Assembly (NCBI GenBank): GCA_964581295.1
Contig: CAZONX010000002.1
Location: 5,231-69,230, forward strand
Direction: 5' to 3'
Length of the DNA: 64,000 nt
DNA from: JAHEEL01 sp964581295
Lineage (GTDB): Bacteria; Actinomycetota; Acidimicrobiia; Spongiisociales; UBA5794
Part shown: positions 8,214 through 17,143 of the stretch, piece by piece
How positions within the stretch are numbered: position 1 is the stretch's first letter
Layout: each line of letters opens with the position of its first letter
The notes under the pieces: model-generated
The model's input: only the letters and a program-made list of their open reading frames with translations
Databases searched by the model: none
What the model was told of the DNA's origin: nothing
Made by a program: the position numbers and the translations under genes

Positions 8214-9367
8214 AACTGGATCGGTTTGAAGATGTCGAGGTAGACGCCCATGAGTCCAACGGTGATGAGGAACACCACGACGACGGCGGCCACGGGCATG
8301 AGCTTGCGGATGTCGGGGACCCGACCGCGCACCTTCTCGTAGAGGGCCACCGCGAAGTGACCACCGTCGAGCGGATACAGCGGGATGAAGTTCAGAATGC
8401 CGACGAAGACGTTGACGAGGGCGAGAATCGTGAGCGTGGTCTCCATCGGTCCGGCGAGCCGCGCCAACCCGATCGGGCTGATCGGGCGAACCTCGTCCAG
8501 CACCTCGTCGCTCCCGCCGAACACCGAGACCACCAACTGGGGGAACCCGATGATCATGCGGCCCAGGCCGTAGACACTTTGGCCGATCGCTTCCCATATC
8601 CCGCCAATGGTTGCTCCGGCGACCTCGACCGGGCCGAGCTGGTTTCGCTCGATCTCGGGGGCCGCCCCGAAATAGCCGACTTCTTCGTAGACGGGATCGC
8701 CGTTCTCGTCGGTGGCGACCTCATCGTTGACCTCGACGGGACGCTCCCGGAACGCGAGCGTCACATTCGCTTCGGCCACGGTGCCGTCTCGCAGGTAGCC
8801 GATGCGCACCGTCTCGCCGCCGTCCGCGGCGACTCCGTCGACGAACTCATCCCACGTTGCGACCGGAACGCCCTCATACGCCTGCACAACGTCGCCGGCC
8901 TCGAATCCGGCGATGACGCTCGGAGACACGTCTCCCGATGGTGTCTCGACGGCGATCACTGCAATGGTCAACGACGGCACCGGATCGCCGGCCTCGTCTG
9001 TAGCAACTTCGCCCCAGGTCAGAAAGACGATGGAGAGAAGGATCGCCGCCATAACGAAGTGGCTGAAGACGCCGGCGAGCACGACGACCGACTTCTTCCA
9101 GAACACGGACTCGCGATACGTGCGGCCCTCGTCTTCCGGAGCGACCTCTTCGAACGGATTCATACCGATGATCCGGACGTAGCCGCCGAGAGGAATCGCC
9201 TTGATTCCGTACTCGGTCTCGCCCCGTGTCGTGGACCAGATGCGGGGTCCGAACCCGAAGAACGCCTCGGTGGCTTTCATGCCGAACGATTTCGCCGCCA
9301 CGAAATGCGCACCCTCGTGTATGACGATCATGGCGACGACGCCGATGATCATCACCGCGGTCCCCAT
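8210..9367 (-). CDS. rseP: Site-2 intramembrane zinc metalloprotease (RseP/Rip1 family, M50)
   Basis: Membrane protease that cleaves transmembrane segments, usually anti-sigma factors or signal peptides. The 385 residues begin with a membrane helix carrying the zinc motif HEGAH (17-21). A PDZ-like periplasmic region covers about 125-235, and a C-terminal helix carries the third zinc ligand in NFIPLYPLDGGH. It lies between dxr and ispG, a usual neighbour set. The start ATG is at 9367, about 50 bp after the dxr stop. The 3' end abuts a heptad repeat that begins at its TAG stop. Confidence 0.94.
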   Translation of the reverse strand: MGTAVMIIGVVAMIVIHEGAHFVAAKSFGMKATEAFFGFGPRIWSTTRGETEYGIKAIPLGGYVRIIGMNPFEEVAPEDEGRTYRESVFWKKSVVVLAGVFSHFVMAAILLSIVFLTWGEVATDEAGDPVPSLTIAVIAVETPSGDVSPSVIAGFEAGDVVQAYEGVPVATWDEFVDGVAADGGETVRIGYLRDGTVAEANVTLAFRERPVEVNDEVATDENGDPVYEEVGYFGAAPEIERNQLGPVEVAGATIGGIWEAIGQSVYGLGRMIIGFPQLVVSVFGGSDEVLDEVRPISPIGLARLAGPMETTLTILALVNVFVGILNFIPLYPLDGGHFAVALYEKVRGRVPDIRKLMPVAAVVVVFLITVGLMGVYLDIFKPIQL

Positions 9368-9420
9368 CAGCGGTCTCCCTTGGCCGGTTCCATGCCGTCA
9401 AAGCTACCGGGGAAGGCCAT

Positions 9421-10590
9421 CTACCGGGCCGCCCGGGCGGCAACCGAGCGGCGTGCTGCGTCTCGTCCGGCCTCGTCCGCTGCGAGTGCCTCTTCAAGGG
9501 TGTCGATCGGGCCGCCCGGCACCACGTCGAGAGCATCGGATACGACCTCGACGATCTCGGTGAATCCGATTCGTCGGTCGAGGAAGGCCGCAACCGCGAT
9601 CTCGTCGGCGGCGTTGAGCACGGCGGGTCCGTTTCCGCCCCTGCGTCCTGCGGCGTAGCCGAGATCGAGCGCCGGGAATCGCGCACGGTCTGGCTCCGAG
9701 AAGGTGAGGTCAACGCCGATGAGGTTGAACGGCTGCGCGATGCCGGCCGTTCGGGTGGGTGCCGTCAGAGCATGCTGGATCGGCTTGCGCATGTCGGGTG
9801 GCCCGAGTTCCGCCTTGACGACGCCGTCGGTGAATTCGACGAAGGAGTGCACGAAGCTCTTCGGATGGATGACGACGTCGATCTGGTCGTACGCGAGGCC
9901 GAACAGGAAGTGCGCCTCAATTACCTCGAACGCCTTGTTCATGAGGGTCGCCGAGTCGATCGAGATCCTGCGTCCCATGTCCCATGTCGGGTGGGCGAGT
10001 GCGTCGTCCACCGATACGTGGGTCAGGTCAACGTCCGGGTGTGCGTGGAATGGGCCACCCGAGGCGGTGAGGATGACACGGCGGACGGCGTCTGCCGGCT
10101 CGCCGATCAGGCATTGCCAAATCGCCGAATGCTCGCTGTCGACCGGAATCAGCTCCCCGTGTCCCGAGCGAAGGGCGCCCATGATCAGCGGCCCGCCGGT
10201 CAGCAGGCTCTCCTTGTTGGCAAGGCCGAGACGATTTCCCGCTTCGAGAGCGGCAAGCGATGCGGCCAGACCCGAGGCGCCAACGATGCCGTTCACCACG
10301 GTTGTGCCGGGGATTCGTGCGAGATCGGCGACGGCGTCGGGGCCATATGCGATACGGTGCGAGATGCTGGCTTCCACGGGTGCCTCCGGCGCTCGTGCAA
10401 CAGCGAGGCGAGCGTCGGGATAGCGTCGGGCGATCGCTAGCAGCGAATCGGACACAGATCCGGCTGCGGCCGCCACCACCGGGAGGTCGTGTCGATCGGC
10501 AACTTCGATTGTCTGGGTGCCGATCGAGCCCGTCGCTCCGAGAACGACGACCGGGGTCAGAGCAGCCCGGCCCACACGAACACGGCCCAC
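9421..10590 (-). CDS. dxr: 1-deoxy-D-xylulose 5-phosphate reductoisomerase
   Basis: Second enzyme of the MEP isoprenoid pathway, forming MEP with NADPH. Motifs include the nucleotide-binding GATGSIGTQT, GLANKESLLTGG, PVDSEHSAIWQCL, ASGGPFHAH and a metal/substrate region with MGRRISIDSATLMNKAFEVI. The open frame allows ATG at 10590, but that adds ten residues and overlaps cdsA by 34 bp. Family alignment fits a start at Leu11, codon CTG at 10560-10558, directly overlapping the cdsA stop as CTGA (LTPVVVLGATGSIG). The coordinate given is the outermost ATG; the CTG start is inference. Confidence 0.96.
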   Translation of the reverse strand: MGRVRVGRAALTPVVVLGATGSIGTQTIEVADRHDLPVVAAAAGSVSDSLLAIARRYPDARLAVARAPEAPVEASISHRIAYGPDAVADLARIPGTTVVNGIVGASGLAASLAALEAGNRLGLANKESLLTGGPLIMGALRSGHGELIPVDSEHSAIWQCLIGEPADAVRRVILTASGGPFHAHPDVDLTHVSVDDALAHPTWDMGRRISIDSATLMNKAFEVIEAHFLFGLAYDQIDVVIHPKSFVHSFVEFTDGVVKAELGPPDMRKPIQHALTAPTRTAGIAQPFNLIGVDLTFSEPDRARFPALDLGYAAGRRGGNGPAVLNAADEIAVAAFLDRRIGFTEIVEVVSDALDVVPGGPIDTLEEALAADEAGRDAARRSVAARAAR

Positions 10591-12563
10591 GCTGCCGGGA
10601 CGACGGCGATGATCGCGTCGATCCGGTCGAGGAGACCGCCATGGCCCGGGAGAATCGATCCCATGTCCTTGATGTCGAGCGATCTCTTCACCACGGATAC
10701 GGCAAGGTCACCGAGCGGTGCGAAGATCGCGACGACAGCACCGAGAACGAGTCCGGTTGGCAGATCAATCGATTCGACGAAGAAGCTCGCTCCCGCTCCG
10801 GCCAGGAAAGCCATGAACGTGCCACCGACGAAGCCCTCGATGGTCTTCTTCGGCGAGATGGTGGGAGCGAACGGCCGTCGCCCGATCGACGAGCCCACGA
10901 AGTAGGCGGCGATGTCCACCAGCGCAACCATCGCAACGACGGTGAACACCAGGATCTGATACTCCTCGGCGGCAATGATCGGGAATGCGAACGACCCGAA
11001 GCCGCCGATCCACCCGGCCACGAGCAGGGTGAGCGCGAAACCGCTCACAGCTCCTATGCGTCGTTGGCTCACCGCACCGTAGAGCAGGATCACCGTTGCC
11101 ATGAGCGCGAACGAGATCGGAATGGCGATCACGCCCCACACCACAGCGCCGAGCCCGGCGGCGATGATGCCGACGAAGCCAAATATGGACATGGGCTTGT
11201 AGCGGCGGTGCATGAGGGCGCTGTAGAACTCGCCGGCAGCGACCACGAACGCGGCGAGAGCCAACACGGTGATGGCGGGACGCCACAGCAGTGACAACAG
11301 GAAGGCCGCAACGAGAGCGATCCCGGTGCCGACACGCGGCAGCAGATTCGAAGCCTTTCGAGGAGCGGCAGGCGTGGTGTCGTCGCCGGCAGCCACGACG
11401 TCATCGAATCCCACCACACCCGACTCGAGACCTGGGATCGCGGCGGAGATCGCCACCTGCTGTGTGTCTTCCGAGTCGGCCTGCTCGATTGCTGCGGCGA
11501 GATCCTGGTGATCGCGCGTTCCTGTCTGGACGTAGTGCTCGTCTGTGAGGTCGCCGTAGTCGAAGACCGAAGAGGCAGCACCGGCCCCGCCCGCCACAGC
11601 GGCGGCGGCGGCGCCGATGATCGGGATCTCCCCGGTGTCGTCATCGCCGTCTTCGTCGGGTTCCGGGCCATCATCGGGTGCGTCGCTTGTTGCGGCAGCG
11701 TCGATTGGTACGGCGGGAATCACCGAGAGCCGGTCACGATCATCTGCGTCGGCTCGGTCCGCGACCTCTTCAGGAATCTCGGCGACCGGCTCAACGTCTG
11801 CAACGGCGTCGTCACGTTCAGCGTCTGCTTCCACAATCGGCTCGGCGGCGTCCGTTTCGTCGTCGCCACTGGACATCGCTTCCGGTGGAGCGCCGGCATC
11901 CGCTTCTGGCTCAGGCTCGGCTTCGTCATCCGGTTCCTCAGCGGCTGGATCGTCGTCGGACTCATCCGACTCATCCGCGGCCGCCTCTGCGTCGTCATCC
12001 GAACCGTCGAGGAAGAACTCGATCGTGTCTTCGTGGGGTTCGTCGTCGTCATCGTCCTCATCGTCGTCTGCGTCGATGACGGCCTCCGCCGGCGATGCGT
12101 CCGTCGCACCATCGTCAAGCAGTGCCGCTTCGACTTGCGCGGAATCATCCGTGACGTCGATGACCACATCGGTATCGCCTGCGCTTGGAGCATCGGCGTT
12201 CGCTCCGCTCGAGAACGCCACCCAATCGGCAATCTCTGCAGCGGCATCGTCCCCGTCGACGAGGGCTGCGTACGGGTCGCTGTCGGCGGATTCTTCGCCG
12301 TCGAGCCAGCCGTCAAATCCCGGATCGGACGGCGCCGGTCGGAGTTCGATGTCGTCGCCGGGTTCCGGCACGTCGAGCTCGCCGGTTGATTCGGGGTCGT
12401 GGCCGTCCATATCCCCTGACAGTACCTCGGCTTGGGGCTCGAACGGCGCATTCACGGACTCGCGATCGACGGCGAACGCGTCGTCGCTTCCGGCAGAACT
12501 CGACGTTGCATCTTCGCCCGACATTGCGTCCGCGTTCGAGGGCGCGTCGTCATCGGTTGGCAT
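10557..12563 (-). CDS. cdsA: Phosphatidate cytidylyltransferase with a long acidic N-terminal extension
   Basis: Makes CDP-diacylglycerol from phosphatidate and CTP in the membrane. The catalytic part is the C-terminal ~265 residues: six to eight membrane helices and the family signature (ISPKKTIEGFVGG, GDLAVSVVKRSLDIKDMGSI, PGHGGLLDRIDA). Before it are about 400 residues rich in Asp, Glu, Ala and Ser, with runs such as DADDDEDDDDDEPHEDTIEF. Family members usually have 270-400 residues in total. The start at 12563 is chosen because GGAGG lies 8 nt before this ATG and it clears the frr stop; an upstream ATG (12632) would overlap frr. The role of the extension is unknown. Confidence 0.92.
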   Translation of the reverse strand: MPTDDDAPSNADAMSGEDATSSSAGSDDAFAVDRESVNAPFEPQAEVLSGDMDGHDPESTGELDVPEPGDDIELRPAPSDPGFDGWLDGEESADSDPYAALVDGDDAAAEIADWVAFSSGANADAPSAGDTDVVIDVTDDSAQVEAALLDDGATDASPAEAVIDADDDEDDDDDEPHEDTIEFFLDGSDDDAEAAADESDESDDDPAAEEPDDEAEPEPEADAGAPPEAMSSGDDETDAAEPIVEADAERDDAVADVEPVAEIPEEVADRADADDRDRLSVIPAVPIDAAATSDAPDDGPEPDEDGDDDTGEIPIIGAAAAAVAGGAGAASSVFDYGDLTDEHYVQTGTRDHQDLAAAIEQADSEDTQQVAISAAIPGLESGVVGFDDVVAAGDDTTPAAPRKASNLLPRVGTGIALVAAFLLSLLWRPAITVLALAAFVVAAGEFYSALMHRRYKPMSIFGFVGIIAAGLGAVVWGVIAIPISFALMATVILLYGAVSQRRIGAVSGFALTLLVAGWIGGFGSFAFPIIAAEEYQILVFTVVAMVALVDIAAYFVGSSIGRRPFAPTISPKKTIEGFVGGTFMAFLAGAGASFFVESIDLPTGLVLGAVVAIFAPLGDLAVSVVKRSLDIKDMGSILPGHGGLLDRIDAIIAVVPAAWAVFVWAGLL

Positions 12564-12576
12564 TGGCGCGCCTCCG

Positions 12577-13122
12577 TCAGACTTCGAGGAGCTCTTCTTC
12601 TTTGGCCAGAAGGTTTTCGTCGAGCCGCTCAATGTGCTGGTCGGTCATCTCCTGGAGCGCCTTCTCGGCGCGGCGGATATCGTCTTCTGAGACGTCTTCC
12701 GATTCCATCTGGTCCTTGCAGTGCCTGCGAACGTTGCGAATCGCGACGCGTCCATCCTCGACGAGGTGACGGACCAGGCGAATGAGCTCTTTGCGCCGTT
12801 CCTCGGTGAGTGACGGGAAAGCGAGGCGGATCAGATTGCCGTCGTTCGAGGGATTGAGGCCGAGATCCGCTTCCTGGATTGCCCGTTCGATAGCGGGAAT
12901 CGCCGTCTTGTCATACGGCTGGATCACCAGCAACCGAGCTTCGGGAACCGAGAAGCCGGCGATCTGCTGCAGCGGGGTCTGTGTTCCGTAGTAGTCGACG
13001 GTGATCCGGTTCAGGAGTCCGGGGTTTGCCCGACCGGTGCGGATGCCTCCGAACTCGTGGGTGGTGTGCACCACCGCCTGATCCATCTTGTGATCGGCAT
13101 CTTTCAGCAGGTCGTTGATCAC
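12577..13122 (-). CDS. frr: Ribosome recycling factor
   Basis: Splits post-termination ribosomes together with EF-G. The 181 residues give the standard RRF: a helical bundle and an inserted beta/alpha domain, with RTGRANPGLLNRITVDYYGT, PYDKTAIPAIERAI, GNLIRLAFPSLTEERRKEL and the closing KEEELLEV. Length is normal. It is 9 bp downstream of pyrH and 13 bp upstream of cdsA, the common bacterial order pyrH-frr-cdsA-dxr-rseP. Confidence 0.97.
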   Translation of the reverse strand: MINDLLKDADHKMDQAVVHTTHEFGGIRTGRANPGLLNRITVDYYGTQTPLQQIAGFSVPEARLLVIQPYDKTAIPAIERAIQEADLGLNPSNDGNLIRLAFPSLTEERRKELIRLVRHLVEDGRVAIRNVRRHCKDQMESEDVSEDDIRRAEKALQEMTDQHIERLDENLLAKEEELLEV

Positions 13123-13131
13123 GGCGCCTCC

Positions 13132-13833
13132 TCAGCGAACCAGGGTCCCGACATCCTCCCCGCGTACGGCCCTGATTATCTCGCCGGGCCGGTTCATGTT
13201 GAACACGCGGATCGGAAGGTTGTTGTCCATGCACATCGTAATGGCCGTGGCATCCATCACCCCAAGCTGGCGCTGGATTGCGTCCATATATGCGACATCT
13301 CTCAGCAGCGTCGCATCGGGGTTGGTCACGGGATCGGCGTCGTATACGCCGTCAACCTTCGTCGCCTTGAGCACCGCGGCAGCACCGATTTCTGCGCCTC
13401 GCAGTGCGGCCGTGGTATCCGTGGTGAAGAACGGATTGCCCGTTCCTCCAGCGAAGATGACCACGCGGCCCTTCTCGAGGTGCCGAATCGCACGCAAGCG
13501 GATGTACGGCTCTGCGACCTGCTGAATCGTGATCGCGGTCTGCACGCGGGCGGGGGATCCTGCCTGCTCGAGAGCGTCACGCAGCGCCAGAGCATTGATC
13601 ACGGTCGCGAGCATGCCCATGTAGTCGGCGTTGGCCCGATCCATGTCCCCCGCCGCGGTCGATACGCCGCGGAAGATGTTGCCGCCGCCAACGACAACAC
13701 CGATCTCGTAGCCCTCGCCGTGGACGATTGAGATCTCCTCGGCGACGCGGGCGACAATGCTCGGGTCGATCCCGTATCCGACCTCCGGGCTGGCAAATGC
13801 CTCTCCGGAGAGCTTGAGAACGACCCGACGCAT
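13132..13833 (-). CDS. pyrH: Uridylate kinase
   Basis: Phosphorylates UMP to UDP, usually as a GTP-activated hexamer. The 233 residues show the amino-acid-kinase fold: RRVVLKLSGEAF, VVVGGGNIFRG, MGMLATVINALALRD, VVIFAGGTGNPFFTTDT and the C-terminal VFNMNRPGEIIRAVRGE. Start ATG overlaps the tsf stop by one base (TGATG), so coupling is likely. Confidence 0.97.
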   Translation of the reverse strand: MRRVVLKLSGEAFASPEVGYGIDPSIVARVAEEISIVHGEGYEIGVVVGGGNIFRGVSTAAGDMDRANADYMGMLATVINALALRDALEQAGSPARVQTAITIQQVAEPYIRLRAIRHLEKGRVVIFAGGTGNPFFTTDTTAALRGAEIGAAAVLKATKVDGVYDADPVTNPDATLLRDVAYMDAIQRQLGVMDATAITMCMDNNLPIRVFNMNRPGEIIRAVRGEDVGTLVR

Positions 13834-14450
13834 CAGCCTTCCTCGCCGACGGCGATCCGAGACATGTTGGTGATACCGATGTTCTCGCCCATCTTTGCAG
13901 CAAGTTGCTTGACCAACTCCCCCACCGTTCCATCGAACACGTCGGACTTGATGAACACCTGGTCGTAGAGAACGCTGTCGGCGTAGAAGCTGTTAATGCG
14001 CCCGTCGACGATTCGCTCCACGATGTTCTCGGGCTTGCCCTCGTTGACGGCCTGCGCCGCGATGAGGCGCTTCTCTTCAGCCACGACATCTTCGGGCACG
14101 TCCTCGCGATTGATCCATTGCGGACGGGCCGCTGCGATGTGCATCGCGAGGTCGTTGGCGACCTGTTGGAACTCCTCGCTCTTCGCTACGAAGTCCGTCT
14201 CGGACGCCAGCGCCACGAGCGATCCGATGACGGGACGCCCCGCCTGGCGGTGCAGGTACGAGCCGACGGCGCCCTCGGACTGGGCTCGATCGGTCCGCTT
14301 CGCTGCATCGGCGAGGCCCTGCTCACGCAGGAGATCCTTCGCTCGATCGATGTCGCCGCCGGTCTCGGCCAGGGCGCGTTTCGCGTCCATCATCCCGGCG
14401 CCGGTGGCCTGGCGAAGTGTTTGGACGTCTTTTGCAGTGAAGTCGCTCAC
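13833..14450 (-). CDS. tsf: Elongation factor Ts
   Basis: Nucleotide exchange factor for EF-Tu. The 205 residues have the N-terminal UBA-like domain (VQTLRQATGAGMMDAKRAL), the core signature (GSYLHRQAGRPVIGSLVALA) with ASETDFVAKSEEF, and the short one-subdomain C-terminal part typical of actinobacterial EF-Ts. The start is GTG at 14450, overlapping the rpsB stop as GTGA. Confidence 0.97.
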   Translation of the reverse strand: MSDFTAKDVQTLRQATGAGMMDAKRALAETGGDIDRAKDLLREQGLADAAKRTDRAQSEGAVGSYLHRQAGRPVIGSLVALASETDFVAKSEEFQQVANDLAMHIAAARPQWINREDVPEDVVAEEKRLIAAQAVNEGKPENIVERIVDGRINSFYADSVLYDQVFIKSDVFDGTVGELVKQLAAKMGENIGITNMSRIAVGEEG

Positions 14451-15316
14451 GCGCCCTCCTTCGAGTTCGGTGTCTCCTCGATCACCGCGCTCTCAGTGAC
14501 CGCGTTCTCGGCCTGGATCTCTTCCAGGACGATGACGTCGGTCGGGGGCGCCGGTGTCGGTTCTGGCTGTGCCTTCGCAGGCTTCGCCTGAGAGGGCTTG
14601 TCCTGCTTTGGAGCGTCCTTGCGGCTCGCCTCGCGAAGCTCGCGGCCGTCCTTCGCCGCTTCTGCGATGACATCGGCGATGAGGTAGGCGGTTCGAATGG
14701 CATCGTCGTTGCCGGGAATCACCAGATCGACGGGATCCGGATCGCAGTTCGTGTCGACAATCGCGATCACAGGGATCTTCAGACGGTTGGCTTCCGCAAC
14801 GGCGATGTGCTCCTCAATGACGTCGATCACGAAGACGACGTCCGGCGGGCGCTTCATGTCTCGGACACCGCCGAGCACCATGTGGAGCTTCTCCAACTCC
14901 CTGCGGAGGCGGAGGCGTTCCTTCTTGGGCAGCGACTCCATCTCGCCCGACGTCTCCATCTGCTCGAGTTCGAGCATGTAGAGGATGCGCTTGTGGATCG
15001 TCTGGAAGTTGGTGAGCATTCCGCCGAGCCAACGATTGTTGACGAACGGCATGCCGGCCTTTGTGGCCGCTTCCTCGATCGCACCCTGCGACTGCTTCTT
15101 GGTGCCGACGAACAGCACCGTTCCGCCGTCGATCACCGCATCGCGTACGAGGTTGTAGGCCGATCCGGCCTGCTCAAGGGTCTGTCGCAGGTCGACGATG
15201 TGGATACCGTTGCGCTCGGTGAAGATGTACGGACGCATCTTCGGATTCCAACGGCGGGTCTGGTGGCCGAAGTGCATTCCGGCCTCGAGCAGCTGACGCA
15301 TACTCACCACGGACAT
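14447..15316 (-). CDS. rpsB: 30S ribosomal protein S2 with a C-terminal extension
   Basis: Component of the 30S subunit needed for S1 binding and initiation. Residues 1-230 are a regular S2 (LLEAGMHFGHQTRRWNPKM, NRWLGGMLTNF, NRLKIPVIAIVDTNCDPDPV). A ~60-residue Lys/Pro/Ala/Glu-rich tail follows. The tail contains VIVLEEIQAE at residues 261-270, closely resembling two repeats in the tail of ribosomal protein S16 from this window. The ATG at 15316 has GGAGG upstream. A leader of roughly 100 nt separates it from a possible promoter. Confidence 0.97.
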   Translation of the reverse strand: MSVVSMRQLLEAGMHFGHQTRRWNPKMRPYIFTERNGIHIVDLRQTLEQAGSAYNLVRDAVIDGGTVLFVGTKKQSQGAIEEAATKAGMPFVNNRWLGGMLTNFQTIHKRILYMLELEQMETSGEMESLPKKERLRLRRELEKLHMVLGGVRDMKRPPDVVFVIDVIEEHIAVAEANRLKIPVIAIVDTNCDPDPVDLVIPGNDDAIRTAYLIADVIAEAAKDGRELREASRKDAPKQDKPSQAKPAKAQPEPTPAPPTDVIVLEEIQAENAVTESAVIEETPNSKEGA

Positions 15317-15425
15317 GTGGTTCCTCCTGTGTTCGGGTTCACGCCTCCGCCCACCCGGAACACCCCACAGAACGCCTAGGCGATCCGACCTCGGGGGCTT
15401 GTAGTGGACGTGCGAAGTTGGAGGA

Positions 15426-15431
15426 AGTGTA
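15426..15431 (-). promoter_or_regulatory. Candidate -10 box for rpsB (TACACT)
   Basis: TACACT preceded by GG, the same GGTACACT octamer found before the AsnC-type gene at 57480. It would give a leader of about 100 nt before rpsB, in line with leader-based control of rpsB-tsf, but no specific RNA structure could be assigned and no good -35 is visible. Confidence 0.4.
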
Positions 15432-15470
15432 CCGATCGATCACCGGTAGCAGGAAATCGCGGTGCCCCTA

Positions 15471-16259
15471 CTAGAACGACGGTTCGATGAACCGATTCCG
15501 GAGGCTGAGGACCGCTTTGGTGTGGATCTGGCACACCCGCGATTCGGTGACGTTGAGCACCGTGCCGATCTCGGACAGGGTGAGCCCCTCGAAGTAGTAC
15601 AACGTCACGACCAGCCGGTCCCGCTCGGGCAAGCGATTGATCGAGTCGGCAAGGAGATAGCGGGTCTCTTCTCGTTCGAACGATCCGCTGGGATCGAACG
15701 CTGCGACATCGGGCACGATGTCACCAACTGCGGCTGAGTCGCGCTCGTCGGGATTGAGGAGCTCATCGAGAGCGACGAAACCGAGCGTCGACAGCTCGCC
15801 GAGCTGGTCGCGCAGCGTCTCGATCGACATGTCCATGTGATCGGCGAGCTCTTGCTCGGTCGCGGATCGCTGCAGACCGTGTTCGAGCTCCGACATTGAA
15901 CGCTGTATTTCGCGAGCTCGGGCCCGGACCGAGCGAGGCACCCAGTCGAGGGCGCGCAACTCGTCGAGGATGGCTCCCTTGATGCGGTTCACGGCGTAGG
16001 TCTCGAACTTGTAGCCGCGCTCTGGCTCGAACTTGTCGATCGCGTCGATCAACCCGAACGTCCCGTAGGACACCAGGTCGCCCGGGTCGACATTTCTCGG
16101 CAGTCCCGAACCGAGGCGCCCGGCGACGAACTTCACGAGCGGCGAGAAATGGAGAATCAGACCCTCTCGGGCGCGCTGGTCACCGTCACTCTTGAATCGC
16201 TCCCAGAGTGCGGCAAGTTCGTCTTCGCCTCGCTCATGCACGTGGGTGACTCCGCTCAT
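15471..16259 (-). CDS. whiG: RNA polymerase sigma factor, FliA/WhiG type
   Basis: Sigma-28 family factor. The 262 residues contain region 2 (VSYGTFGLIDAIDKFEPER, YKFETYAVNRIKGAILDELR), region 3 (DWVPRSVRARAREIQRSM) and region 4 (LPERDRLVVTLYYFEGLTLS, NVTESRVCQIHTKA). In Streptomyces WhiG drives sporulation, while FliA drives motility genes elsewhere; no flagellar gene is present here, so the regulon is unknown. The ATG at 16259 has GAGG 7 nt upstream and overlaps the end of xerC by 26 bp. This places it last in comM-dprA-xerC-whiG. The symbol follows family and locus. Confidence 0.9.
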   Translation of the reverse strand: MSGVTHVHERGEDELAALWERFKSDGDQRAREGLILHFSPLVKFVAGRLGSGLPRNVDPGDLVSYGTFGLIDAIDKFEPERGYKFETYAVNRIKGAILDELRALDWVPRSVRARAREIQRSMSELEHGLQRSATEQELADHMDMSIETLRDQLGELSTLGFVALDELLNPDERDSAAVGDIVPDVAAFDPSGSFEREETRYLLADSINRLPERDRLVVTLYYFEGLTLSEIGTVLNVTESRVCQIHTKAVLSLRNRFIEPSF

Positions 16260-17112
16260 ATGTGTTCCTCAGGTGCTCCCGAGTGATCTCAGTGTAGATC
16301 TGCGTCGTCGCCAGTTCGGTATGTCCGAGAAGATCTTGCACACTTCGCAAGTCGGCGCCACCTTCGAGCAGGTGCGTGGCGTACGAGTGGCGTAGCGCGT
16401 GGGGGTGGGTTCCCAGCCGGTCGCGCACGACCCTGCGAACGCCTCGCGGGCCCAGCGGACCTCCGCGAACGCCCAGCCACAACGCATCTCCGCTCCCGGG
16501 TCCCGCAAGTGCCGGCCGGCCGGTCTCGAGATAGCGGCGGGTCGTCCGAGCGGCCTGTTCCCCAATGGGTACGGCCCGATCCTTGTCTCCCTTGCCCCTG
16601 ACCCGCAGGAAGGTCGCGACCTCGACATCGCGTACGGTCATCGCCGCGAACTCGGAGACCCTCAACCCGGTCCCGTACAGAACCTCGAGCAACGCACGGT
16701 CGCGCAAATCCACCGGGTCGGTGCCGTCGAGATTGTCGAGGAATCGGTTCAGCGTGCCGGCCGGAACCGACTTCGGGAGCGTCCCGGGTCGCTTCGGCTG
16801 TGGCACACCGGAAGCCGGATTCGCGGAGATGGCTCCCCTCCTCGCCGCATCGGCGAGGAACGAGCGGACCGCCGAAGCCTTGCGAGCGACCGAGCGGCGT
16901 GAATAGTGAAGCGTGGCAAGTTGCGCCAGGAAGCGGCGAACGGTGCGCCGGTCGATGTCGCCGAGGCAGTCAATGCCGAGCCGATCGCACAACGCTGCGA
17001 ACTGGCCGAGGTCGCGCCGATAGGCGTCGATGGTGTTTGAGGCGAGACCGCGCTCGGCATCGAGCCGCACGAGATACGCGTCCACGGCCGCGTCGATACC
17101 ACCGCTGTTCAT
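16234..17112 (-). CDS. xerC: Tyrosine recombinase XerC/XerD type
   Basis: Site-specific recombinase, probably for chromosome dimer resolution. The N-terminal SAM-like DNA-binding domain starts at residue 5 (VDAYLVRLDAERGLASNTID). The catalytic domain shows GTGLRVSEFAAM (Arg), RGKGDKDRAVP (Lys), HALRHSYATHLLEGG (HxxR), LLGHTELATTQIYTEI (His and nucleophilic Tyr). The start at 17112 is chosen because the frame upstream is not family-like and lies over dprA; GGAG lies just before it. It follows dprA by 31 bp. Confidence 0.93.
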   Translation of the reverse strand: MNSGGIDAAVDAYLVRLDAERGLASNTIDAYRRDLGQFAALCDRLGIDCLGDIDRRTVRRFLAQLATLHYSRRSVARKASAVRSFLADAARRGAISANPASGVPQPKRPGTLPKSVPAGTLNRFLDNLDGTDPVDLRDRALLEVLYGTGLRVSEFAAMTVRDVEVATFLRVRGKGDKDRAVPIGEQAARTTRRYLETGRPALAGPGSGDALWLGVRGGPLGPRGVRRVVRDRLGTHPHALRHSYATHLLEGGADLRSVQDLLGHTELATTQIYTEITREHLRNTYERSHPRA

Positions 17113-17143
17113 CACTCCATGCTTGTGACATCGCGCGCGAAGG

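Noticed and set aside
12577..12632. Upstream ATG at 12632 as cdsA start
   Set aside because: It would overlap frr by 56 bp. ATG 12563 has a strong GGAGG site and leaves a 13-bp gap.
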